DNA of 19,683 bases from Stephanodiscus triporus (GCA_036939755.1 JALLAZ010000570.1:1-19683); one strand, 5' to 3'. Positions 8,714-19,054 are shown, counted from the stretch's first letter. The notes: generated by a model from the sequence alone, not told the origin. Translations and numbers: made by a program.

Positions 8714-10952
8714 TCAATCCGAGCCTGGAACGCCCTTCGCCCGTCGGACGGGTCTGTCGATATAGACTGTCTCCGTCTGCGAATTGAACAGCGCATGGAA
8801 AGGTCGCGAAAGACCCTCGCAGTACTTCCTCATCTTGAGCTTACCATCCTGCAGGCTATCCGCGAGGAAATACACGGGCTGGTAAGTAGTTATGGGGAAT
8901 GCGAGATTTGCCGCCACTTCCGGATCCCAAGGCCTGATCTCCGGACGCTTGTCGTCCTCCTCGCCCTCAACGCGTTCCCGACATGCGTACTCCAGCTCAC
9001 CGAAGGATGAGAGAAGCCCGGCGCCATAGGCCTTGTTCTTCCCGTCCTCCCTACACAATCCGAATTCGACCGAATACCAATAGCATCGCGCCAGCCTCGT
9101 GATGTCGTCATCGCTCGCTCCGAGGCTCGCCAGGCCGATCTCTTGCGAGAAGTCGCAAAAGTCCCTGTCGACAAACATGGGAACGTGCCTGAACGCGATT
9201 CGGTCAGAGTATTGTATCAATGAGAGTTCTCTCGCAAAGGAAATATTGTCACTCACCCCAGCAGTTCATGGCAAATGTCCGGCTCCGGCGTGTAAAGCGG
9301 CCTGGAGGGGTGACGGATGTACTGCGTGCAGAAAAAAGTACGGAACGCTGGAATTTTGTTTTGAGCACGGAGAATACAAAATTGATGTGTTTGGATATTG
9401 AATTTCTATCTCACCGAGGCCGTTTAGGAAGTCACGTGAGGAGATGAGGCCCGCCACGGGACGCAGCCGCAAATTCGACTGCTGCTTGAGGAAGGACGCT
9501 ACGGAGGAGAGCTGGGGAATGGCGTCGCGGGAATAGTTGCAGTGCTTTTCCATCAGCCTCATGGATTTCTGTTATATCGTATGCAATTCGTGAGAGGGGA
9601 GGAGAGCATCGAGGAATTCCGCAAAGGATAGAATACTAACCTTGTATTCTTTGCACGCATACTGAAAAAGGAAAGGAAGGAGGGAAAGCATTAGACAAAG
9701 ACAAGGAGTGAGCGATCTAGAGTCTATATATGGGGGTAAGTCGAACACACCTTCTCCCAGAGGTCCGTCATGGTGTCCCAGACCAGGCCCCAAGTCTCCA
9801 CCTCCTCCCTCGTGTATTCCGTTGCGGGTATCGCGTCATGATGCATCCGATACCTCAAAGCAACGTCGGCAAGTAGGGCGCGCCGTTTCCTGTACTCAAC
9901 GTCGTGAAAGCCCGGATGGTCGGCCTCGAGGTCGACACCGGCGTCGAGCGTGCGATTCGCGATGAGATCGAGTTCCGAAATGTGACGGGGGAACCAGTGT
10001 ACCTATGCCGTTTCGGGTCGCATGGATGTGCGTCGGCGCGAAAAGACGAAAAGAGGGGTTTAGACGACGCATGCCGTTGGAGGCGCCACGATGGGGCCGA
10101 ATCGTCATTCCTTTCCGGCATGGGCGATCGTACTCTCACCTCCTTCTCGTCCAGCACCAGCAACCTGTCGGTCATGCCCCCCAATTTCCCGAGCAGCGCG
10201 TCGACGTTGGCGTCGCCGACCTGCCCGTGAAAGTCCACGAAGAAGTCGAAGTTGGAAGGACGCTCAGTGTCGATCCGTGATTCTATCCTGGTGATGTTGA
10301 CGTCGTACTTCCAGCTGGACGACGACATTGATTGATGATAACATCGTTGAAATGCGAATGAAAGCAATGCGATGAATCGCGATTTTAACATAGCCGTTGC
10401 GTCGTCGTGTTGTATTAGTTGTTTCATGTTTGTTTGTTGTTGTTGTTGTTGTTGTTGTTATTGATGTTGTCGACGTTGGATGTTGTTTGCAATGCGAAAG
10501 GAACGAAGACAGAAGAAACAATGAGCACCCATGTTTTCAAAACTAGGACGGATATGAACGACATTGAGGAAAAGCAAGGGAACGAAACGAGCGAACGGAC
10601 ATATCGCGAACAACGAGGCGGAGTGGGCTAGACATCATGCAAAAAGCTCGTCTCACAAGTATCTCAAAACGTCGTGCAAGGCCCCGACGCGATCCGTCAA
10701 CTCCATAAGCACAGACGTCCTCGGCGGTCCGTCGTCGTCCCTCCTCGTCGTAGTCGTCGCGGTGTTCGCAGTCGCTGTCGTCTTCGTAGTCGTAGTCGTC
10801 ATGCTCATGCCAGCGACGCCCGCGGTGGCGGCAACTCGGCGGATCGTCGGGATGGGTAGCGGAAGACGACGGCCGACGGCGCCGCGGGTGGCCATCGTGA
10901 CTGCTGCCCTCGTCGTGATCGTCGTAGGGCGAAGCGATCGGATCGCGATCAT
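8714..10952 (-). CDS. PAH: Phenylalanine 4-hydroxylase (aromatic amino acid hydroxylase), 7 exons
   Basis: Exons on the minus strand are 10952-10657, 10314-10140, 10002-9751, 9661-9641, 9568-9415, 9347-9257 and 9188-8714. All junctions are GT-AG and in phase, giving 487 aa. The enzyme converts Phe to Tyr with tetrahydropterin, O2 and non-heme iron. An ACT regulatory domain (about 78-150) crosses the first junction: [12 protein letters not shown] joins [13 protein letters not shown]. The catalytic domain follows ([68 protein letters not shown]). Iron ligands should be His326, His331 and Glu371. The C-terminus ends at [10 protein letters not shown], without the long tetramerisation helix of animal PAH. 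The first ~60 residues are rich in Arg, Thr and Ala with no acids, which suggests a mitochondrial (or plastid) presequence. The start at 10952 is the least certain point. Confidence 0.92.
10432..10460. repeat. (GTT)n tract in PAH intron 1
   Basis: About eight GTT/TTG units lie within the 342-nt first intron of the PAH gene (10315-10656). On the coding strand this is an (AAC)n tract. It creates spurious open frames on both strands. Confidence 0.8.
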
Positions 10953-11355
10953 GTTTGGTGAAGTAGTTATTGTTGATAGTCGCCACTGCTACTTCCAATT
11001 TGTGGTTTTGGTTTGGTTCGGTCAGGTCAGGGGCTGGTGTCATTGCGCAGAAATAATGTGAAGTTGGAGTTCGGACTCTCCGAGTTCGGCTTGTTGCTTT
11101 TTTTCTTCTTTTTGCTCATTTTTTTTGTTCCGCGGAGTCGGGCGGCGGGGAGGCGGGGAAGAAAAAAGAAAAAAGCATGCCCCACTACTACCTACTACTT
11201 CTAGTTCCTACGTACGATGTAAAATCCCCCTGGGGGCGGGGGGGCGTGCTCCCATTATTTATGAACTGACTTACTCTCTTGAGAAAGGGACACACCTCTT
11301 GCTCAACCTATAGAGTGTATTAGGAGTAGAGTCCATCCGCAGCATCCTCATCATC
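10953..11355. promoter_or_regulatory. Shared upstream region, PAH (-) / GH47 mannosidase (+)
   Basis: These 403 bp lie between two divergent starts. They contain a T-rich tract (about 11096-11128), a purine-rich GGGAAGAAAAAAG tract (about 11154-11175), ctagttcctacgta (11201-11214, also near-identical at two sites around 18770 and 18910), and a C5-T-G5 palindrome with a following G-run (about 11226-11244). No gene is visible. Confidence 0.4.
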
Positions 11356-14193
11356 ATGAGTGCGGGGGGACGCGGCCACCTCGGCCCCGGCCCCGACAAT
11401 GGAAGAATCGTCCGTCGTCGCGGCACGAGCGGCGGCAAGGTGTCGTCCGCGTCCTCGTCCTCCTCGTCGGACTGGCCCGCGAGATTGTCGAGCGCGAGCG
11501 GCGGGGGGAGGTGGTCGTCCGTCCTGCTCCTGCCGGCCGTCGTCTACGTGGCCGCCGTCTACCGTCTGGCGTTCCTCGCCGGGGAGCGCTCGTCCTCGTC
11601 TTGGCCTCGGCCCTCCTCGCCGTCCTCTCTCCTCGCCGCGTCGGCCTCCGAGAGGAAAAATCTATTCGACGTCGCGGCGAGGGCGGACGAGGGGGAGAGG
11701 GAGAGGGGGAGGGGGAGGGGGAGGGGGAAGGGGGGGAGGAGGGGCGCAGTCGTCGCCGAGACGCACGGCGCGCTGGCCATCCCGAGGGGGGCGATCGCAT
11801 CCTCCGTCAACAAGCTGCTGCGCGTCGACGGCGGCGGCGGCGGCGGTGGAGACGCCGCCGAGCGCTATCCGTACCCCTACGCGACGGCCCCGGTCTCCGT
11901 CGACCACGACTTCTCCTCGTACGTCCCCCCCGGCGGCTATCGATTCGTCGAGTACAGGGACGGCGACGCGCCGTACCTGATAACGCCCGCCGCGTCGCAC
12001 CTCAGCGACGAGTCGGCGAGGAGTCGCAGGGTGCACGTCTCGAACGCGATGAGGCACGTTTGGGAGAATTACCGGGGGGGGCTCGTGTACGGCAAGGACG
12101 AGATGAGGCCGCTCTCGGGGACGGGGAGCGATACGTGGGGCGGGATGGGCACCACGTGAGTCGCTCGCTTCGTTCGGTTCTTCCGTTCGTTCGTTCGTTC
12201 GTTCGTTCGTTCGTTTTTCCTTTTCGTTTCGGTGCGAGGGACGTTGAATGAGGGAGGGAGGTCGTCGTTTGTCTCTCTTCGCCTTTTTTCGCGCGTGGCT
12301 GTGTGTCCGCGTGGCAATCTTCGCCTCGCCCTTCTCAAGTTTTCACTTCCCCTCTCCTTTTCCTCTTCAATCCCCCGTCGCGACGTCCCGCCCAATCCGA
12401 CTCGACCCCCGCGAAAAAAAGCCTGATCGACTCGCTCGACACGCTGTGGCTCATGGGACTAAAGGATGAATTCTGGGAGGGGAGAAATTTCATCCGCGAT
12501 CGCCTGCGCTTCGATCATGTCGGATACGTCTCCTTCTTCGAGACGTCGATACGCAACCTCGGCGGTCTCCTGTCAGCGTACGACCTCAGCGGGGACAACG
12601 CCTTCCTGGAGAAGGCCGACGACTTGGCGAAACGGCTGTCGAGGGCGTACGACACGCCTTTCGGCATGCCGCACGGTTATGTCGATCTCGGGACGGGTCA
12701 ATCGAATAAGTGAGTTCCTTATCGATATGCGTGCGCGCTTGCCGTCGTCGGGGTCCGATGTATCGATTTCGTCTCGTGCCGCTCCCCTCGGACCCGTGAT
12801 TTTATTTCTCGCTCATCGCGTTCGCCGTCCCCTTCTGGTTGTGCGCCCCCCCCCCCCCCCGTTCTCGATACATCTCACGTGGCACGCGCGCCGCATTCCC
12901 TCGTCCAAAAAACAATTAATGCACACACACACACGCATCCCCAGCCGCGCCGATTACATACTCGCCGAGGTGGGAACGCAGCAGGTGGAATATCGATATT
13001 TGGCGCGCGCGACTGGTAAGCCCGAATACGCCGATATGTCTATGAGGGCATTCGACGTTTTGCGCGCACTGCAACCGTCCGATGGCCTGCTATTTGAACT
13101 TATCAAGGATGGTGATGGTGGTGGTGGCGGCGGCGGCGGCGGCGGCGGTGGCGGTTGGTTATCCTGGCTCTTCAAAGGAAGCGGGAATGATAAACCCGTT
13201 TTTGCCAATGGCAAGGTCTCCTTCGGCGCGATGGGCGACTCTGCGTACGAGTACATGCTGAAGGTATGGATCCAAGGTGGACGGAAGGAAGATGCCTACA
13301 GGCGAATGTGGGACAAGGCCGTGACGGGGATGCACGAGCAGCTGTTGCGCAAGAGCAGCCTGACTGGTCTCACGTATATCTCAAATAGGATCGACGGCAG
13401 GCTGGAGCACAAGATGGATCACCTCGTCTGCTTCTTGGGTGGGAGCCTCGCCCTCTCGGCGTACACCGACCCGCTGGGGTTGGATTCCCCCCGGGCCAGA
13501 CGTTCTCTGAGGACCGCCAGGGCGCTGGCCTACACTTGTTACCAAATGTACGCCAGGACGAAGACGGGACTCGCGCCCGAGTACGTCAGATTCGAGGGTG
13601 AGAACGACATGGTCGTTCCGAGAGATTCCCCCTATTATATACTCAGGCCGGAGGCGGTCGAGGCCTTCTATTATTTGTCGTCTCTGACGGGAGACCCGAT
13701 ATATAGAGTGAGTTTTTGAACGTTGGTGGGCATATTCGTAGTGATAGACGCCGCGGCTTCTCAGTCCGATTGTGTTCGTGCCACACGAGTCTCCCATTTT
13801 CTCGTTCTCGTCTCGGACCTTGCACTCATTGTCCTCGATACGCTCCGAAAAACTCTTTGAAAGGAATGGGGCTGGGAAATCTTCCAAAGCATCGAGAAGT
13901 TTTGCAAGACAAAATACGGTTACGGATCGCCGAGAGACGTGGACAAGCCCGGTTCCGTGGAGGATCGGATGGAGTCTTTCTTCCTGGCGGAAACGCTAAA
14001 GTATCTGTATTTGCTATTCGATCCAGACTCTGAGATCGACATTTTGAATAAGGTAATTTGTATCATGGTTTATGGTCATCAAGACTGCATTGCCTCGCTT
14101 TTATCTCCAATTTACGATGCTATCATATCCGTTTTCACTTTCCAGCATGTATTCAATACGGAGGCTCACCCACTGACGATATTCAAAGACTAG
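11356..14193 (+). CDS. GH47 mannosyl-oligosaccharide 1,2-alpha-mannosidase, 5 exons
   Basis: Exons are 11356-12155, 12422-12709, 12945-13707, 13864-14052 and 14146-14193, all GT-AG and in phase, giving 695 aa. Class I alpha-mannosidases trim Man9 N-glycans in the ER or Golgi. Family motifs are [18 protein letters not shown] (crossing junction 1), [97 protein letters not shown] and the C-terminal [11 protein letters not shown], whose Thr binds the catalytic Ca2+ in studied enzymes. The protein looks like a type II membrane protein: ~50 Ser/Gly/Arg-rich cytosolic residues, one membrane segment (about 54-76), then a charged low-complexity stem. A run of 13 Gly at about 421-433 interrupts the catalytic domain. 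Intron 1 carries a (TTCG)n tract. Confidence 0.92.
11692..11746. repeat. GGGGGA-type purine tract inside GH47 exon 1
   Basis: An almost pure G/A stretch of gaGGGG units is translated in the stem region as an Arg/Gly/Glu-rich segment ([16 protein letters not shown]). It is prone to slippage, so length polymorphism or assembly error is possible. Confidence 0.75.
12185..12214. repeat. (TTCG)n microsatellite in GH47 intron 1
   Basis: About seven TTCG units begin roughly 30 nt after the donor of intron 1 (12156-12421), mirroring the tract in SET intron 1. Confidence 0.9.
13117..13155. repeat. (GGT/GGC)n trinucleotide repeat encoding poly-Gly in GH47
   Basis: Thirteen consecutive Gly codons (GGT then GGC runs) lie in exon 3, between [12 protein letters not shown] and WLSWLF. 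The frame stays open, so this is a coding repeat in a surface loop rather than an intron. Confidence 0.85.
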
Positions 14194-14513
14194 CGGGACA
14201 ACATGTCAGCTGACTCTCAGTCAGTGGCGGGTTTCAGGCCATTGTGGGAGCAAATATGGCTAACACGGCCGAGATATTCAGTCGATCGAGGATATGCATT
14301 TGTCAGTCTTTGGTGGTACGATGTGCGGCAGCACAATCGCAAGCACAGAAATAATTCAATTGTATCCAGCCCGGCACCACCAACTCAACATCTCAGGGAT
14401 GCATAAACAGCTTGATTCACAATTTATTGTACGGGTTTCCACTAACGTTCTGTCTTAATTCCTGCGCAGATTAATCTAGAAATGATGCTAGACACTCTTG
14501 GACAAGTGTGGAC
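14194..14513. other. Intergenic region between convergent GH47 and kinase genes
   Basis: These 320 bp lie between two stop codons. I see no coding frame of interest, RNA gene or repeat. It presumably contains both 3' UTRs. Confidence 0.5.
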
Positions 14514-17500
14514 CTAAAATGTACCGTGAAATGGGTCATAGGTGGTCCTGCGGAATTCTCCTGGAATGGTGGGCTGTCGCAATACTGTCTCATCACATGG
14601 ATGTTCCGATACTTTGCATTCATCCTCCTCAATTCGAGCCAGTGCTTCCAGGTTGGCCAGCTTCTTCCTGTCGCCCATTTCTGGCGTTGATGGCGGTGTT
14701 GGCCCGCTCAACATTCCGCTCATGTCAGAAGTGGTCTTTTTGCGACTGTGTCGACCTCTACCACCACGGCGATTCGCCTGGTCGACCTGCTTTTGCTGCT
14801 CCTCTATGGTCTCCGCCAAGAACTTCTTAATTGATTGGTCCGATAATGCCTGCCCGTGCCTCATCACCAAACCTGCAGTGTGCTTCGCACCAGTACTCTC
14901 TTGTGCTCTCAGAGTTTCTTTGGCACGACGTATTTGTTCGTCTTCGAATCGTCTACACGCCTCGGTGAAAGCGTGACGGAATTCTCTATGTGCACGATAT
15001 AGAGTGCGATTGACGACAAGAGGAGTCTTAGTTTCGTCCTGGACCACCCTATCAATATCTAATAGACAAGTTGTATGTTCGGGAATCATGGCCTGGCGAG
15101 AGTCATAAGACTTTCTATAGTCGGCCTCCTCTTTTAATGTATCACTCTCATCCAATGAAACGGACCGACCTCGCGACAAAGCAGCTCGAGTCAAAGAATC
15201 TGTCGGATAATCTGTACAGGGGCCTTGCATCAACGATGTGTGGAATGCCCTCGCTCCAGGCAGCATCCCGGGCATGTGTGGAAGCAATGGAACTCGATGC
15301 GAAATCAACTTCGGGTGGAAAGAATCTCTTCCGGGGGTTACATAGTCTGAGGGGCCGCGCACAGGACTCTGAGGAGGTGTAAGGTTGGTAATTGTGGACC
15401 CGGAATATTGATCATTGAGCAATACAAGGCGATCTGCATTCTCATCAATGCCGACAAGAGACTCGGCAATTTCATCCGAACGCTTTCCACCATATGGAGT
15501 AGCGTTATCTTCATCTTCTTCCAGAATCTCAGGCAAGACAGGACCCTGAAAACCTTGAAGCGAGTTCCGCAATGGATTGCCACTATCCCACTTCTTCTGT
15601 CCCTTCATGAGCAGGACAAAATCTTCGTAATTGAGAGAAGTCTCTCCCCACATTTGGAGCATTTGGTCTTCATTTCCAAAGGTATCGCCCCCTATGAGAT
15701 CCTTACAGATAGAAGTTAAGAATAAAGCGAGCAATGAGGAACGAAGATGAGTTCCCATAAGAAGGCAGTTGCAGTATCATACTCACCATTACATTTTCAA
15801 ACGAAATGTAACCCTTGTGTTCTTGATCTAAACGTCCGAAGGCCAAACGAAGATTCCTATCATCCACCGCACACTGTGACAAGCCTGCGGCAATGAAGTC
15901 GTGCCAATGAATCGTGGTCTCGCCCTTCCGCACCCGCATCGCATTGAAGATATCGACCACCTCTGCTTCCGTCAACCCTCCAAGCTTCCCTGACGAAGCA
16001 TTCCCGATCAGCACATTTTTAAGTGTGCTCAATGATATTTCTCCCGTCCCTTCCTTGTCATACTTCTCGAATTCCTTCCGCAGGCCTTGGATTTGCTCTG
16101 GGAGTAATGTGAAACTCAACACTTCGCACAAAAGCTTGCGCATGTCAGAGTACTCCCTGAAGCCCACTAGAGCCTTGACCACATTGGGATTGATCATCGA
16201 ATCCTCCCCGCCATTCTCATCGTTCTCGATATTAGAACACATCTTGAGCCAATTCGATTCTTTAGCCTGCTGCGCTGTCGGCCTTTTCAATGGATCGACG
16301 ACCAATAGGCTCTTGATGAAACTCTTTGCCTCCTTGCTGACAGGGCGCCAAATTTCCTTAGGTTCGAATCGAAAGGCTCCGCGTAATATGTTGTCCCGGA
16401 CTTGCAGAAGGGTCTCAGGTCCGCCGCACCCACCGAACGGCGGCTCGCCACTCAGTAAAAGATATGTTATGACACCTGCTCAATGGGAACAACACAATGC
16501 GGTGAAAATCAAATATACAGATAAAACAGGACGACCAGCAAGATTAAACAAATATTTCATACCCAGAGATTTTCACAAATACTCTTTCTCTCTCGTCGCA
16601 CAATTGGATACTGTTCTACTCACCTATGGCCCACACATCGCAGCTTTCGTCATACCTACCGCGGATGACCTCGGGCGCGACCGTGTACGGCGTCCCGACC
16701 GCCTCGTGATGCACCTCCCCGAACGTGAAATGCTTGCTCAGGCCAAAATCGATCATGACCAACTCGCTGTCAGCGTTCACATCCCTGAACAAAAAGTTCT
16801 CCAGCTTGTTTTGAAGGGGAAAATGCATCACGGTCAAGACAAAAGTCAGTAACGATCGAAGGTAATTGTTGTGGAAATGTGACATGGCTAGACAGACATT
16901 GTGGATCTCATGAGCAAAAATAATACGCGCACATACCTTTAAATCTCGATGGATAATGCCCTTGTTGTGCAGATATATGACAGAGCTTAGCATCTGCTTC
17001 ACAAGGCGTGCACACTAAGAAGTGGCGGGAGAGGGGGGGGGGGGCGGGGTGAATAGTGAAGGAAGACTCCCATTTGAATTTTGCTTTTTCATATTAACAA
17101 ACAGCACACACCTGCGCTTCAGTGTATCGGTAATCCGGTTGCTCATCTAAGCGGTCGAACAGCTCGCCTCCCCTGCATACCTCCTGGACGAGGTAGATCT
17201 CAGAATGGGATTCATAAACCTCTTCGAGACGGACGATGTTGGGATGGTCCTGAAATAGATGATTGCATAGACATAATATTAGCGCGCAAATTGCTCACAG
17301 ATCGGTATCAGCACAAGAAATAGAGACACAAACAAAGCGCACTACTCCTCTCCTACTCTTACCAGCTGACACATGATGTAAATCTCCTCCTTTAATTGAC
17401 GCAACCCCGCATCACTATCGATCAACGCCAAATCCAAACATTTCACCGCATAATCGACCTGTGTAGCGCGATGCGTCACCCTCCGCACGATGCCGGACAC

Positions 17501-17862
17501 GCCACTACCAAGTACCTGACCATCGTGCACCCCCTGATAAACCTCCTCGATTGGCTTTCCCAATGGCACTTCGATACGTACCAAGTTTGGATTCTTTCGT
17601 TCACCACATTTTAAATCGTCCACTAGACCTAGCTTTGACTTGGAGGACGGAAGTGACCGCTTCTTCAGTGAGCCCCCGGCGGACTGAGTAGAATTAACAG
17701 AGGAACTGTCAGAATCCGCGTTGGAGTCAAAGCTACCGAGGGTTTCTTGGCTGGGAATATTATGATGATTGGTTTTATTCACGATAGCGTTCTCGTTCGG
17801 GGAGGAGGTATTGGCTGGAGAGACGTCCGTCATGGTGGACCTTGGAGGAGGCGGTGGAGGGA
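14514..17862 (-). CDS. Calcium-dependent protein kinase (CDPK-like) body, 6 exons, degenerate EF-hands
   Basis: Exons on the minus strand are 17862-17363 (ATG at 17833), 17249-17112, 17014-16937, 16804-16624, 16475-15787 and 15701-14514. All are GT-AG and in phase, giving 914 aa from the ATG at 17833. The kinase domain shows the Gly loop LGSGVSGIV (about 108-116), Lys131 in YAVK, HRDLK (225-229), DFG (248-250), GTPYTVAPE (266-274) and DVWAIG, all typical of an active Ser/Thr kinase of the CDPK/CaMK group. An autoinhibitory junction (about 375-415) leads into four EF-hand-like units (about 429-440, 470-482, 506-517, 535-546). None of these keeps the usual position-12 Glu. A ~360-residue C-terminal extension with a charged helix (EFRHAFTEACRRFEDEQIRR) and a basic patch (RRGGRGRHSRKK) is unusual. 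The frame is open upstream of 17833 to a good phase-1 acceptor at 17863, so an upstream first exon is likely. Confidence 0.88.
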
Positions 17863-17937
17863 CTGCCAGTTTTTGTTGTTGTCGTTGCCATTAGATTACA
17901 ATAAACACAATGTAATGATACGCCAATTTAGGCCCAC

Positions 17938-17990
17938 AGAGAGAGGGAGAGGGAGAGGGAGAGGGAGAGACGGAGCGAGAAAGAGAGAGG
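17938..17990. repeat. GAGAGG purine tract upstream of the kinase body
   Basis: Repeated gagagg units on the plus strand give a (CTCTCC)n pyrimidine tract on the kinase coding strand, 75-130 nt before the proposed acceptor at 17863. A TAAT-type branch-point candidate (ctaat) lies between the two. Confidence 0.7.
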
Positions 17991-18266
17991 GCAACACCCG
18001 TAATTAATCCACGTCAATGAAATCATGAGGACGAAAAACAGATCCAAAATAATGTTGTAGCATAATTCATTCCCCGTTTCGTATTGGACTTATCCCCCAT
18101 CCCACACCCAGCCCCACATCAAAAATAAAACTGGTCTTCTGCCAATAAAATCTCAAATAAACTATATAAAACTCAGAAAATAGGTCGCCATAGCCTCTGA
18201 TCATGATGTTGTAGGTATCACACTCTTGCACGAAAAAAACAAGAAAAAAGAATCTATTACACTCAC

Positions 18267-18456
18267 CATACGGCAGCTTCTTTTTCTCCTGCTGCCGTCC
18301 CGCCACCTCACCGCCTGGTCTGCCTCTGACCGCGAATGTCGTGTAAGCGGCTGTGGAAGCGATTGTGGAAGCGGTCGTCGATCTTAATTTCTCACCCTCG
18401 CCAGCCCTATCCAGCTCGCCGCTGTGAGCGAGATGCTTGCTGGGAACGCATCCCAT
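18267..18456 (-). CDS. Proximal MGC first exon (lipid-anchor N-terminus), probably of the kinase gene
   Basis: An ATG at 18456 opens 63 codons plus one base, ending at a strong donor (TATG|GTGAGT). The protein begins MGCVPSK. Gly2 fits N-myristoylation and Cys3 fits palmitoylation, the usual membrane anchor of CDPKs. The body includes LRSTTASTIASTAAYTT and GGEVAGRQQEKKKLPY. The single leftover base is phase 1. The kinase body starts after an acceptor that needs exactly one base, so splicing 18267 to 17862 gives KLPY-V-PPPPPPRST-MTDVSP, a 987-aa kinase. No other coding exon lies between them. The exon is clearly related to the one at 19146-19386. What I see is the MGC motif, donor and phase; the link to the kinase is an inference. 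Confidence 0.62.
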
Positions 18457-18500
18457 GTTAAGGTGAAAGTTCGTATGAAAGATATAGAAATGATGAGTCT

Positions 18501-18526
18501 GGTTAGGGTTAGGTTTAGGGTTAGGG
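18501..18526. repeat. Interstitial telomere-like TTAGGG repeats
   Basis: The stretch reads as ggttagggttag followed by gtttagggttaggg, i.e. about four TTAGGG units, one with an extra T. It lies about 45 bp upstream of the proximal MGC start codon. TTAGGG is the telomere unit in many eukaryotes, including stramenopiles. It may be a telomere scar or a binding site for a telobox-like factor. Confidence 0.75.
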
Positions 18527-18767
18527 ATTTCTGAGCAAACCCAAGTGGTTTTGTGCTTTGTTTATTTGGTATGGTATTATGAGAGTGTGATCGTCAATAC
18601 ACGCCTTCAATCGGACGCACATGAACGCAAATGTTCTTGCTTTATCTCTCCGATAGAACATGAAGACGAGAGCGAGGGGAAAAAATAATGGGCCCGAGGG
18701 GCGCTTGCTCATTTTCCCCCCTAAATGAGTCGCTTAAATTTGAGCCGGTTTTGAGCCGATGTTTGAG

Positions 18768-18922
18768 CTAATTCCTACGTAGATTCTACGCGTTTTGGGG
18801 ATTATCAGGTGTGCCCCCCGTGGCCGCGTTATGTTTTCTACGCGGGAATTCAAAACCGAATATTTTTCCTTTGTTAATGTGAAAATTTTTCCACTGTTTT
18901 TTTGTACTAATTCCTATGTAGA
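18768..18922. repeat. Pair of near-identical 16-mers (CTAATTCCTACGTAGA)
   Basis: Copies are at 18768-18783 and 18907-18922, in the same orientation, differing at one base. A third, shorter match (ctagttcctacgta) is at 11201-11214, in the PAH/GH47 spacer. Confidence 0.6.
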
Positions 18923-19031
18923 CTTATTTTGTGTCCGGTATTGTGTAATAATATGTTTCGATTAGTCATTTTTTGTCGTGACCTCCTTATGACAGATAGT
19001 GGGTTTTCTTTCGTGCCAACCATTCTTCATT

Positions 19032-19054
19032 NAGAGAGAGAGAGAGAGAGAGAG
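19032..19054. repeat. (AG)n microsatellite with one ambiguous base
   Basis: About 11 AG units follow an N at 19032, so the assembly is uncertain at this point. Confidence 0.85.

Noticed and set aside
10543..11043. 166-aa minus-strand frame rich in Asp/His
   Set aside because: It overlaps PAH exon 1 in another frame. It is made of repeated CGT/CGA-type trinucleotides and has no family signature.
11511..12251. 246-aa plus-strand Arg-rich frame
   Set aside because: It is a +1-type shadow of GH47 exon 1 caused by high GC content, and it runs into the TTCG repeats of intron 1.
15914..16852. 312-aa plus-strand frame
   Set aside because: It lies antisense to kinase exons 4 and 5, spans their intron, and shows no domain. 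The kinase motifs on the minus strand are decisive.
18067..18266. Read-through of the proximal MGC exon to a 129-aa protein
   Set aside because: After the GTGAGT at 18266 the frame becomes Phe/Tyr-rich and looks like intron. The paralogous exon also loses similarity exactly at its own donor.
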